Source: an uncultured Desulfovibrionaceae bacterium (GTDB lineage: Bacteria > Desulfobacterota > Desulfovibrionia > Desulfovibrionales > Desulfovibrionaceae). Taken from it: a DNA stretch of 8,573 bases. This document shows, one piece after another, positions 1 to 6,822 of this stretch (positions are counted from its first letter, which is position 1; every line of letters begins with the position of its first letter). The position numbers and the translations under genes are program-made. The stretch is taken from positions 1 through 8,573 of the forward strand of contig CAMTOM010000047.1 of assembly GCA_947074125.1 (NCBI GenBank). Direction: 5' to 3'. The notes under the pieces were generated by a model. The model made no database searches. It saw only the letters and a program-made list of their open reading frames with translations, and was not told the origin of the DNA.

Positions 1-17
1 CCCTCTCTCCATTCTAC

Positions 18-1292
18 CTAATGCTTAAAAGATCGCTGACCGGTAAACACCATTGCCACTTGTGGCTCTGCTTCATTGCATGCCATAATAATTTCATGAT
101 CACGCAGCGAACCACCGGGCTGGGCAATTGCGGTAATGCCTTGCGCCACAGCCACATCCACACCATCACGGAAGGGGAAAAAGCCGTCTGACACGAGTAC
201 GGAACCAGGCAGCCCTCCTCGTTCTTCACGGGTTTTTTGCTCAATGGCTTCAAGAGCCTGCGCAGCTTCATTGTCAGTAGCTGCCTTTACTTTCAACTCA
301 TAGAGCGACATTCCTGTTTCGCGAAAGGCGAGCGTGTCTGCATACTTTGTATAGGCTTTATGAATAGCCAGCTCCACGCAGCCCACACGATCCTGCTCTC
401 CTGTACCAATGGCTATGGTTGCGCCATTGCGCGCAAAAATGACAGAATTCGATGTTACTCCTGCTTCCACAGCCCAGGCAAAACGCAAGTCATCCATTTC
501 CTGAGGGGAGGGCTTACGTGCTGTCACGGTCAGACCGTCCGCAGTGGATGCGCTTGCGGGCAAAAAGTCACAAGCGGTCAGGATGCGGTTTACGAAAGAT
601 TTTTGCAAAACGATGCCGCCATCTGCAAGACTCTTGATGTCAAGAAAGGCAGAGCGTGTCAGCTCTTCCAGGCGTGCGAGTCCAGGAAGTTGCATAATGC
701 GCAAATTTTTGCGTTTCTTGAGCACATCGATGACGCCTTCCTCAAAAGAGGGGGCAGCTACCACTTCAAAATAGTTTGCCGCAATCAATTCTGCCGCAGA
801 CATATCCAAAGGTCTGTTAACAACAACAGCCCCTCCAAAGGCCGCGATACGATCGCACCAGAAAGCCTTCTCAAGAGCATCGGCAATACCTGTCCGAGAC
901 CAGGCAGCGCCGCAGGGATTGTTATGTTTCATAATAAGCGCGGCAGGATAGTCTGTCAGATATTGCAGAATATTCGCGGCATTATCAACATCAGTAAGGT
1001 TTGTTTTGCCAGGATGCTTGCCCGCCTGAATCATTTGCTGTTCGTTTAGGGAAGCGACAATGCCCTGCCCAGCGCCACGCCATGTCAGGCCACCACAGGT
1101 AATCTCACCCGCAACGAGTTCATAGAGGGCTGCGGGCTGGTCAGGATTTTCACCATAGCGCAAACCTTTCCGCTCACCTTCCAGCTCCCAGGTTCGTTTG
1201 CGATAGACCAGCTTTTCCTGACCGAGCAAAATGGTCATATCATCCGGAAAAACATCTTGCTGCAATGTTTTATACATCTCTTTCAAACTCAT
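18..1292 (-). CDS. purH: AICAR formyltransferase (stand-alone PurH C-terminal domain)
   Basis: Transfers a formyl group from 10-formyltetrahydrofolate to AICAR to give FAICAR, the penultimate step of cytoplasmic IMP synthesis. The 424-residue protein shows AICARFT family motifs: RYGENPDQ at 45-52, the catalytic Lys-His pair in KHNNPCG (K122, H123), SDGFFPFRD and QPGGSLRD near the C terminus. Full PurH is about 520-530 residues with an N-terminal MGS-like IMP cyclohydrolase domain of about 190 residues. That domain is absent here, since only about 44 residues precede RYGENP. FAICAR ring closure must therefore be encoded elsewhere. I chose the ATG at 1292 because GGAGG lies 5 nt before it; the ATG four codons upstream (1304) has AAGGA directly abutting it. 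The C terminus is complete (stop at 18-20). The gene is transcribed away from the upstream regulator gene and separated from it by a terminator. The transformylase call is secure; the gene name is conventional for a one-domain protein. Confidence 0.95.
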   Translation of the reverse strand: MSLKEMYKTLQQDVFPDDMTILLGQEKLVYRKRTWELEGERKGLRYGENPDQPAALYELVAGEITCGGLTWRGAGQGIVASLNEQQMIQAGKHPGKTNLTDVDNAANILQYLTDYPAALIMKHNNPCGAAWSRTGIADALEKAFWCDRIAAFGGAVVVNRPLDMSAAELIAANYFEVVAAPSFEEGVIDVLKKRKNLRIMQLPGLARLEELTRSAFLDIKSLADGGIVLQKSFVNRILTACDFLPASASTADGLTVTARKPSPQEMDDLRFAWAVEAGVTSNSVIFARNGATIAIGTGEQDRVGCVELAIHKAYTKYADTLAFRETGMSLYELKVKAATDNEAAQALEAIEQKTREERGGLPGSVLVSDGFFPFRDGVDVAVAQGITAIAQPGGSLRDHEIIMACNEAEPQVAMVFTGQRSFKH

Positions 1293-1338
1293 TGATGCCT
1301 CCATTCCTTATAGAGCCAGAAGAATAAAAAGAAGCGTC

Positions 1339-1367
1339 ATTCTACCTGAAGGGAGCGCAAAAAACAA
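1339..1367 (-). promoter_or_regulatory. candidate purH promoter
   Basis: Read on the minus strand there is TTGTTT, a 17-bp spacer, then TAGAAT (5 of 6 matches to the -10 consensus), about 45 bp upstream of the purH ATG. The -35 part lies in the T-rich tail of the preceding terminator. The -35 match is weak (3 of 6), so this is a proposal only. It is the best-spaced pair I see between the terminator and purH. Confidence 0.35.
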
Positions 1368-1407
1368 GGAAAGCCTCCTGTCGCCCTGTGCGACCGGAAG
1401 GCTTTCC
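1359..1407 (-). terminator. Rho-independent terminator of the S24 regulator gene
   Basis: GGAAAGCCT (1368-1376) pairs perfectly with AGGCTTTCC (1399-1407). An inner stem of GTCGC and GCGAC surrounds a CCTGT loop. On the minus strand the hairpin is followed by TTGTTTTTTG, a T tract ending at 1359. It starts 34 bp past the stop codon of the regulator gene at 1442 and points the same way, so it should end that transcript before purH. The plus-strand side has no T run, so it is probably unidirectional. Confidence 0.85.
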
Positions 1408-1441
1408 TCCTCCTACGACCCCCCAAACGTACGCGCTACTC

Positions 1442-2200
1442 TTAGCGTACGCCCACATTGGAAATAATCTGTACCACGCGGCCTTTAATGGCTTCACGCA
1501 CATTCCCGCCAGGATACAGGTTAAGATCGAAAATCTGTGGTTGATACCCTTCTGGAGCATTGTCTGCATAAAACAGCAGCATACTCTTATTGTGTACCAG
1601 AACTTCTTTTGCCCGTCGCAATGCGAAACCGCCTCCTTCTGAAAGCGGGCTTTGCACAAGGTAAATATTTTCCGGTTTCACATCTCCAATACGGCGACGG
1701 TCAATCACCACCAAGTCTCCAGGATAGACGCGTGGCAGCATGGAGCGATCTCCTTTTCCCATGCGTACAATCCACATTTCCGGACCCACCAGATTACGCG
1801 GCAGTGGCAGCCAAAACTCAGGTTCCTTGCGCTGTGGCAACAATCCTGAGCCTCCACCTACTTCCCCAACGAGGGGAACAAGCACATAATCATTTTCTAC
1901 TGGAGACTTTGCTCCTCCTTGAGGCGCATACTGGTCTTGCAGAACAAGGCGTACGTCCGGCATTGTTGCGTACGTACCATTTTCATCCGGCAAGATAAGC
2001 TTTGCACCCAGAGCAGCGAGTACAGGCTCCAGTTTTTTCAGTGTTGGCGTAGATGCTCCACTGAGCCAGCGCGAAAGGTTGGCTTCAGATACATTGGCCG
2101 CACGGGCGAGTTCTGCACGGCTGCTAAAAGGCACCCCTTGCGTTCCCCGCTTGATGAGATCCAGAGCGGCATCCAGTAACCCCTGACTTACTTGTGACAT
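1442..2200 (-). CDS. XRE-family transcriptional regulator with S24 (LexA/CI-like) domain
   Basis: A 252-residue DNA-binding regulator of the phage CI/LexA type. Residues about 25-65 form a helix-turn-helix (RAELARAANVSEANLSRWLSG, shortened here to its core SEANLSRWL). A linker follows, then an S24 peptidase-like domain from about 105: VPLVGEVGGG (108-117), the serine motif GDRSMLP with Ser153, and PGD at 160-162. In relatives a lysine near the 'VKR' strand completes the Ser-Lys dyad. The equivalent stretch here is FALRRAK, with Arg195/Arg196, so self-cleavage is doubtful. The usual Ala-Gly cleavage site is replaced by glycines. The ATG at 2200 was chosen because GAGAGGG lies 5 nt upstream; the in-frame ATG at 2251 has no such signal. 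No phage genes lie nearby, so it may be a host regulator or a remnant. Its targets are unknown. A CGTACGC/GCGTACG inverted repeat (1428-1451) spans its stop codon. Confidence 0.85.
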   Translation of the reverse strand: MSQVSQGLLDAALDLIKRGTQGVPFSSRAELARAANVSEANLSRWLSGASTPTLKKLEPVLAALGAKLILPDENGTYATMPDVRLVLQDQYAPQGGAKSPVENDYVLVPLVGEVGGGSGLLPQRKEPEFWLPLPRNLVGPEMWIVRMGKGDRSMLPRVYPGDLVVIDRRRIGDVKPENIYLVQSPLSEGGGFALRRAKEVLVHNKSMLLFYADNAPEGYQPQIFDLNLYPGGNVREAIKGRVVQIISNVGVR

Positions 2201-2324
2201 AACATCCCTCTCACAAACGACATCCCACTCAAATGTTACACATAACTCCACTCAGACAAGCAAGCTCATTACATAAACTTCCAGATCACCCTAGAAGAAG
2301 AATTGTTTTTTTGCAAGTTATTTT

Positions 2325-2351
2325 TTGTCAATATTTCTCCATTTTTATAAA
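2325..2351 (+). promoter_or_regulatory. candidate promoter for the 2530 gene
   Basis: TTGTCA (5 of 6) and TATAAA (5 of 6) are separated by 15 bp, shorter than the ideal 17. Transcription would begin near 2358, just before the 2359-2391 hairpin, and give a structured leader of about 170 nt. The short spacer makes this tentative. Confidence 0.3.
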
Positions 2352-2358
2352 AAAAACC

Positions 2359-2391
2359 CATGAGGGAGGGATACGAAAACGTATGCTCATG
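2359..2391 (+). repeat. imperfect hairpin in the leader of the 2530 gene
   Basis: CATGAG (2359-2364) pairs with CTCATG (2386-2391). Inside, ATACG pairs with CGTAT around an AAAA loop. The internal loop is asymmetric and holds GGAGGG on the 5' side. No T tract follows, so it is not a classical terminator. It could be a leader RNA element or a protein-binding dyad. Confidence 0.5.
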
Positions 2392-2441
2392 AGCTCTGGA
2401 AAGCTTTTCTTGCAACTACAAAGATTTAAAAAAAACTGCCG

Positions 2442-2468
2442 ATTTATCTCAAAATAGAGAAGATAAAT
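2442..2468. repeat. AT-rich dyad upstream of the 2530 gene
   Basis: ATTTATCT (2442-2449) is the exact reverse complement of AGATAAAT (2461-2468), with an 11-nt centre. The dyad lies about 60 bp before the start codon. It could be an operator or an RNA stem. Confidence 0.45.
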
Positions 2469-2529
2469 TTCTTGAAGCAGAACTGTTTTTGACGTAAATC
2501 CCCAGAACAAGGTATTAAGGAGAGAATAT

Positions 2530-2871
2530 ATGGAGCATTTGCTGACAAAACTCGCGAGGCAGCTAGACGCGTTGGATGAGGCCTCACTCATGTCACTTTG
2601 GAACCAGTACGCAACCAAAGTCAGCCACTTTGAACCCACCAAACGCTGGGAAGAAGCCGCACTTATTTTGTCACTTATTCAGGCAAAGCGCTGGAAAAAC
2701 CAGCTTTTCAACTATCATTGGGCCAAAGAAGCACGCCCGGATGACAGCACCGCTTTCCCCACGGCTCTGGCTCCATCTACCGAAAATTTCTCACTTGAGC
2801 CCCCCGCCCCCACCAAGCAGAGGTGTAAGGTGCTGCGCTTCCGGTCGCTCGAGAGCGATGAGACCACGTAG
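2530..2871 (+). CDS. small hypothetical protein
   Basis: A 113-residue protein whose family I do not recognise. GGAG lies 7 nt before the ATG, a good ribosome-binding site that supports translation. Residues 1-65 look like a compact, mostly helical unit rich in aromatic and charged residues (for example SLWNQYATKV and KRWEEAALILSLIQAKRW). There is no signal peptide, membrane segment or cysteine motif in that part. From about residue 66 it turns proline- and serine-rich, then basic (KQRCKVLRFRS), as in a disordered tail. The last 81 bp overlap, on the opposite strand, the 3' end of the transglycosylase gene, so the tail may be constrained by that gene. It diverges from the S24 regulator gene and could be under its control, which is positional inference only. 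It is probably a cytoplasmic protein of unknown function. Confidence 0.65.
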   Translation: MEHLLTKLARQLDALDEASLMSLWNQYATKVSHFEPTKRWEEAALILSLIQAKRWKNQLFNYHWAKEARPDDSTAFPTALAPSTENFSLEPPAPTKQRCKVLRFRSLESDETT

Positions 2872-4326
2872 CAGATGATAATACCAGCGCACCCTCTCAA
2901 CAAACACAACAGCCTCACCACCACGAAAAGGACTTTGCCCGACCATTGCTGCATAACGTGCCTGCCCAAGAAGAGGATATACCTCTTTTAACTCGACCCA
3001 GGTACGCCCCTCGCCTCCCAATTTCTTTGAAAGTGCGATGGCTCCCTGCAAACGCCCAGGCCCCTGATTGAAGGCCGCCAGCGTAAAAAACCACCTGTCC
3101 CAGGGGTCAAGCCCCATGTCTTCAAGTTTCTCCCAAAGCTCTCGCAAATAACGTGCGCCCCCAAAAATCGCTTCTTCAGGATTCATTCTGTTTACTTTCA
3201 GGTGTTCTGCTGTTTGCTGTGTGAGCTGCATAATGCCGCGTACCCCCGTGGAGCTCACACTTTTTTCATTCAAACGCGATTCCTGAATGAGCACCGCAGT
3301 AAACAATAAAGGATCCAGGGCAACACTGCGCGCGCCCGCTGCAATAATATTGCGATATGCCGGCAAACGCTTTTCGATGATCTCCAGAAAATAACGGACT
3401 CCCGAAGGTTCCATTGTCTTTATGTAGTCGTAGTAACGGTCTTCAAGAATGCGCAAGCGCAAATCTCCAGACTGCATGACTGAAGCCCAAAACGCTTCAA
3501 AACGCGCACTCCAGTGAGGATCTTCTTCCCGCCACATCCAGCGATACCCTACCTCACCCGCTTCACGTACAACACGATCCATCTTCTTGTCCAAACGATA
3601 AATCACAGGCTCCCATAATGCCCAGGAACGACTGTCCATCCGTAAAAGACGCTGCATTTTCTGAAGATGTGCCTGCTGTACAGGGTCTGGTCTGCCTGGA
3701 GGAACAAGAAGATGCGATGTCTCTCTTGTTGGTGACGAGGGAAATGAGAGGCGCCCACTTGAAGACATTTCCCGAACAGGAGCAGCAGACTTTCCTTTCG
3801 TCTGAGAAGCAGTACCTTTTTCATCTTTGGAAAAAAAATCTGCCAGAGCAGAACGAGATGCAGCTCCCCAGGGCGCTTTCGTCGCAATACTTTTCTCTCG
3901 CAAAGGGGGTAAATCAACAGTAACCTTACCCGCACGATAATACACAGGCCCATGCACCACACGAGCATCCGCCCCAGGCTCTCCAGAAAAACCCACAGCC
4001 ACATCCACATAGCCCCCTCTCAGTACCCGCAAGGCTTCCGCATGCCCACGCATGGGCACAAAAACAAGACTGCACGCATTCACTTCGCAAAACATCCTGA
4101 GCAAATCTTCCTCAAAACCTGCTCCAAAAGGCGTAAGCAATTCTGTGGAAGCCGCATGTACAGGTACCGCTGCGCGCAATACACTGCGTCCGGTCTGATT
4201 GGAAATTCCCATAACCAACAAGGCAAGCCCCGCCAGCAAAAGAAATGCTGGCAGGTAAAGGAAATAGAGTGAGCGCCGCAACACTACGGCAGGTGGGGAA
4301 ATTTTCCGCGCCATATCCTTGTTCAT
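2791..4326 (-). CDS. MltF-like membrane-bound lytic murein transglycosylase
   Basis: Cleaves the MurNAc-GlcNAc bond of peptidoglycan to leave 1,6-anhydro-MurNAc. The 511 residues run in this order: short basic N terminus; one membrane segment (about 19-41); a region like the first lobe of a periplasmic substrate-binding domain (about 48-138); a Ser/Pro/Lys-rich stretch (about 166-216); the end of the binding-protein-like domain (about 235-325); and a family 1 SLT domain (about 335-500). In the SLT domain, Glu349 in IQESRLN is the predicted catalytic acid, followed by STGVRGIMQLT, GGARYL and AAFNQGPG (417-424). This order matches E. coli MltF. There is no lipobox, so it would be anchored by the membrane helix rather than as a lipoprotein. 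The start is uncertain: ATG at 4326 or at 4314 (MARK), both with poorly spaced AGGA sequences. The reading frame stays open to 4689, but that part runs antisense to purA. It converges with the 2530 gene. Confidence 0.9.
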   Translation of the reverse strand: MNKDMARKISPPAVVLRRSLYFLYLPAFLLLAGLALLVMGISNQTGRSVLRAAVPVHAASTELLTPFGAGFEEDLLRMFCEVNACSLVFVPMRGHAEALRVLRGGYVDVAVGFSGEPGADARVVHGPVYYRAGKVTVDLPPLREKSIATKAPWGAASRSALADFFSKDEKGTASQTKGKSAAPVREMSSSGRLSFPSSPTRETSHLLVPPGRPDPVQQAHLQKMQRLLRMDSRSWALWEPVIYRLDKKMDRVVREAGEVGYRWMWREEDPHWSARFEAFWASVMQSGDLRLRILEDRYYDYIKTMEPSGVRYFLEIIEKRLPAYRNIIAAGARSVALDPLLFTAVLIQESRLNEKSVSSTGVRGIMQLTQQTAEHLKVNRMNPEEAIFGGARYLRELWEKLEDMGLDPWDRWFFTLAAFNQGPGRLQGAIALSKKLGGEGRTWVELKEVYPLLGQARYAAMVGQSPFRGGEAVVFVERVRWYYHLLRGLIALERPEAQHLTPLLGGGGGLK

Positions 4327-4387
4327 TCCTAAGAAAAATTGACTTGCACGGTACTTTAGTTTATCGGTATCAGTGGTATTGTGTGTC

Positions 4388-4417
4388 TTTATACAGAAAA
4401 CAATTTCCTGCACACAA
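4388..4417 (-). promoter_or_regulatory. candidate promoter of the transglycosylase gene
   Basis: On the minus strand TTGTGT is followed after 18 bp by TATAAA, about 60 bp before the ATG at 4326. The -10 is good and the -35 is weak. Confidence 0.35.
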
Positions 4418-4511
4418 GCTTTTCTCCGGCCGCTTTGTAACATGCGGCGCATCTCTGGCATATCGTCATTCGGGCGTGTTCCTTTACGGATTAAACCACG
4501 CGCTCCACATA

Positions 4512-4517
4512 TATAAT
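4512..4517 (+). promoter_or_regulatory. candidate purA -10 element
   Basis: An exact TATAAT lies 20 bp before the purA ATG, but no good -35 stands 16-18 bp upstream. A transcript from here would have a leader of only about 13 nt, containing the AGGG (4527-4530) that may act as ribosome-binding site. A second option further up is TTGACT at 4339-4344 with TATCGG 17 bp later. GCCGC/GCGGC (4429-4448) forms a small stem in this gap. Confidence 0.35.
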
Positions 4518-4537
4518 AAAGAAGGCAGGGCACGGGC

Positions 4538-5815
4538 ATGGGCAACACAGTCGTTATTGGCGCACAATGGGGCGATGAGGGAAAGGGTAAGATTGTCGAT
4601 CTGCTGAGCAGCGAAAACGATGTTATCGTACGTTTCCAGGGTGGCAACAACGCAGGGCACACCATCAAAGTGCAGGACGAACAAACCATTCTGCACCTGA
4701 TCCCCTCCGGTATCCTTCATGATAACAAACTCTGCCTCATTGGCAATGGCGTTGTTTGCGATCCTGCTGTTTTTCTCAAAGAAATAGACCACCTCGCCGC
4801 ACGCGGTGTGGATGTTTCGCCTGCACGCCTCAAAATCAGCAAGAAAACCCACCTCATCATGCCCTACCATAAAGCACTTGATGCCGCCCGAGAACTGCGC
4901 CGCGCCGGAAAAAAAATCGGCACCACAGGACGCGGTATCGGCCCCTGCTATGAAGACAAAGCCTCACGTGTTGGCATTCGTGCCGCTGACCTCACCAATC
5001 CTGCACTGCTACGCGAGAAAATCATTCTCGCCCTTCAGGAAAAAAATGCCCTTTTAGAAGGCCTGTACAAGCAGGAAGCTCTTGATCCTGAACAGGTTAT
5101 TGCAGAAATTCTTGCACTGGCTCCCCGCCTGACTCCCTATCTGGCAGATGTTTCCAGTGTAATTGGCGAAGCCCGCGCCAAAGGCAAACAGGTTCTTTTT
5201 GAAGGTGCCCAGGGCACACATCTGGATATTGACCATGGCACCTATCCTTTTGTAACCTCATCCAATACTGTTGCTGGCAATGCTTCTGCTGGAAGTGGCG
5301 TTGCTCCTCAGGAACTGGAGCGCATTATCGCCATTGTCAAAGCCTACACCACACGTGTTGGCTCTGGCCCCTTCCCCACCGAGCAGCACAACGATACCGG
5401 CGAATACCTCCGCGTTAAAGGTCATGAGTTCGGCGCCACCACAGGGCGTCCCCGTCGCTGTGGCTGGTTTGACATGCCCATCCTGCGCGAATCTGTTCGC
5501 CTGAATGGCATTACCGACATTGCCCTGACAAAGCTGGATGTTCTTCAAAATCTCCCTGTACTGCATATCTGCACATCCTATGTCTATCAGAATGAAACGG
5601 TACAGTACCCGCCTCAGGAGGAAAACGCACTTGCAGACGTCGCTCCTGTATATGAAGAAATGCCAGGCTTTACTGAAGACATTACCGAATGCCGCACATG
5701 GGATTCCCTTCCCGATACAGTGCAGGCATACGTCAGGCGTATAGAAGAACTCTCTGGTGTGCGCGTCAGCTTTATTTCTGTTGGACCAGACAGAAAGCAG
5801 ACCATCACCCGCTGA
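4538..5815 (+). CDS. purA: adenylosuccinate synthetase
   Basis: Joins IMP and aspartate, using GTP, to make adenylosuccinate, the first committed step from IMP to AMP in the cytoplasm. The 425-residue length is normal for the family. Residue numbering matches the E. coli enzyme closely: QWGDEGKGK at 10-18 with catalytic Asp13, GGNNAGHT at 35-42 with catalytic His41, TTGRGIGP at 129-136 in the IMP-binding part, then FEGAQGTHLDIDHGTYPF, GATTGRPRRCGW and the guanine-specificity motif TKLD. The start is fixed by the N-terminal motif; the ribosome-binding site (AGGG, 7 nt away) is modest. It diverges from the transglycosylase gene and is the first of three closely spaced genes, 22 bp before holB. 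Nothing appears damaged. Confidence 0.98.
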   Translation: MGNTVVIGAQWGDEGKGKIVDLLSSENDVIVRFQGGNNAGHTIKVQDEQTILHLIPSGILHDNKLCLIGNGVVCDPAVFLKEIDHLAARGVDVSPARLKISKKTHLIMPYHKALDAARELRRAGKKIGTTGRGIGPCYEDKASRVGIRAADLTNPALLREKIILALQEKNALLEGLYKQEALDPEQVIAEILALAPRLTPYLADVSSVIGEARAKGKQVLFEGAQGTHLDIDHGTYPFVTSSNTVAGNASAGSGVAPQELERIIAIVKAYTTRVGSGPFPTEQHNDTGEYLRVKGHEFGATTGRPRRCGWFDMPILRESVRLNGITDIALTKLDVLQNLPVLHICTSYVYQNETVQYPPQEENALADVAPVYEEMPGFTEDITECRTWDSLPDTVQAYVRRIEELSGVRVSFISVGPDRKQTITR

Positions 5816-5837
5816 GACTGTGTGAGCAAAGATATTC

Positions 5838-6797
5838 ATGACAATGCCCGCTCATGATGCAGACCCCGCTACAGGTCTTGAGCACATACGCACACGCCTT
5901 GCCCTGTTGCGTCAGTTACCGCCACAAGTCCTGCTTTTTGAGGGCGGCACCGAGTCAGAACGACTTGACCTCGCGCGCTGGTGGGCAAGCCTGCTCAACT
6001 GCCCACACACAAACATGACTGATGCTGCAAAGGCTGCATCGGGCTTTCCCTGCCAGAGCTGTCCTTCATGTGAGCGTATCGCACAGGACTGCTCTCTCAA
6101 TGTGCTGCTTTATGACGGTCGCATTTCCAATAAGGAAGAAGAGGAAAACACCTCTGGCATTCGTGCCCTTACCATGGACAATGTCCGCGCTCTTAAAGCG
6201 CGTTTGCGCGATGCGCCTCATGATGCAGGCAAACGTGCTGTCATTCTTTTTGGTCTTGACCTCTCACGCCTCGAAGCTGCCAATGCGCTCCTCAAGGTTT
6301 TGGAAGAACCTTCACCGACAACGGTTTTTGTGCTGCTCGCAGCACAGCGTACCCAGCTTCTTCCCACGCTGGTTTCGCGTTCATGGGTAGTTACACTGCC
6401 CTGGCCAGACATCACAATAGTCGAAGATACCCTTCTCCCCTGGGAAAATGCGCTGACAGCCTTTCTTCAAGCCGCCAGTCTTCCACAAAAACATGCGCCT
6501 CTCAAACAATGGCAGGATCTCACTGGCGCAAAAGGCTCCGTAAACACGCAACTGGCTGCGCACATTGTTTTGCTCTGCCAGAAACGTCTCGCCCTTGCCG
6601 CACGCCCAGACGAAAACAATCTTCCTCCTCTGGCAAACTGCTTGCGCGATCTCCCCCCACACAAGCGCCTTCATTTTCTTGCAACACTTGATAAAGCACA
6701 AGAACTGCTCGCCTTTGCCGTCAATCCTGCACGGATTCTGGACTGGCTCGCAGCAAGCTTTTTCGCAATTTTGCGCGATGACACAGCAACAGTATAG
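5838..6797 (+). CDS. holB: DNA polymerase III delta prime subunit (clamp loader)
   Basis: A 319-residue component of the clamp loader, which places the sliding clamp on primed DNA. The N-terminal AAA+ module has the four-cysteine zinc site (Cys55, Cys72, Cys75, Cys78; spacing CxxCxxC for the last three). The stretch ANALLKVLEEPSPTTVF at 148-164 is typical of this family. The Walker A position (FEGGTESERLDLA) has lost the P-loop lysine, as in E. coli delta prime, so it should not bind ATP. The arginine-finger motif is Ser-Arg-Ser (180-182) instead of the usual Ser-Arg-Cys; the arginine is kept. There are about 16 residues between the first and second zinc cysteines, more than in E. coli. The C-terminal collar region is poorly conserved. 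No clear ribosome-binding site precedes the ATG, so translation may be coupled to purA, which ends 22 bp upstream. Confidence 0.88.
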   Translation: MTMPAHDADPATGLEHIRTRLALLRQLPPQVLLFEGGTESERLDLARWWASLLNCPHTNMTDAAKAASGFPCQSCPSCERIAQDCSLNVLLYDGRISNKEEEENTSGIRALTMDNVRALKARLRDAPHDAGKRAVILFGLDLSRLEAANALLKVLEEPSPTTVFVLLAAQRTQLLPTLVSRSWVVTLPWPDITIVEDTLLPWENALTAFLQAASLPQKHAPLKQWQDLTGAKGSVNTQLAAHIVLLCQKRLALAARPDENNLPPLANCLRDLPPHKRLHFLATLDKAQELLAFAVNPARILDWLAASFFAILRDDTATV

Positions 6798-6822
6798 TCA
6801 TACCATCTTGTAAGGAACACAC

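Larger units (their letters stand above)
2201..2529. promoter_or_regulatory. AT-rich divergent control region between the regulator gene and the 2530 gene
   Basis: A gap of 329 bp separates divergently transcribed genes and holds no convincing gene. Nearest the regulator start are two CCACTCA copies (2225-2231 and 2248-2254), 23 bp apart, flanking GTTA-CACA-TAAC. This could be an autoregulatory operator, which is inference. The minus strand has an exact TTGACA at 2326-2331 but no good -10 at the right distance. The plus strand has a candidate promoter (2325-2351), a hairpin (2359-2391) and an AT-rich dyad (2442-2468), described separately. TTGACG at 2489-2494 is too close to the start codon to serve well as a -35. 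Confidence 0.5.

Noticed and set aside
237..1049. Open frame of 270 codons on the plus strand opposite purH
   Set aside because: It is a shadow of the transformylase gene; no ribosome-binding site or family motif is visible.
1428..1451. CGTACGC/GCGTACG inverted repeat as a second terminator
   Set aside because: It overlaps the stop codon of the regulator gene and has no T tract; the hairpin at 1368-1407 explains termination better.
2383..2457. Possible 24-residue gene in the leader region
   Set aside because: GGAGGG is 12 nt or more from the ATG, inside a hairpin, and nothing else supports translation.
4327..4689. Upstream extension of the transglycosylase reading frame to an ATG at 4689
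   Set aside because: The extra 121 residues run antisense into purA and across the divergent promoter gap. The basic N terminus and membrane helix begin only after 4326.
5258..5839. Open frame of 193 codons on the minus strand opposite purA
   Set aside because: Antisense to conserved PurA sequence and without recognisable features.
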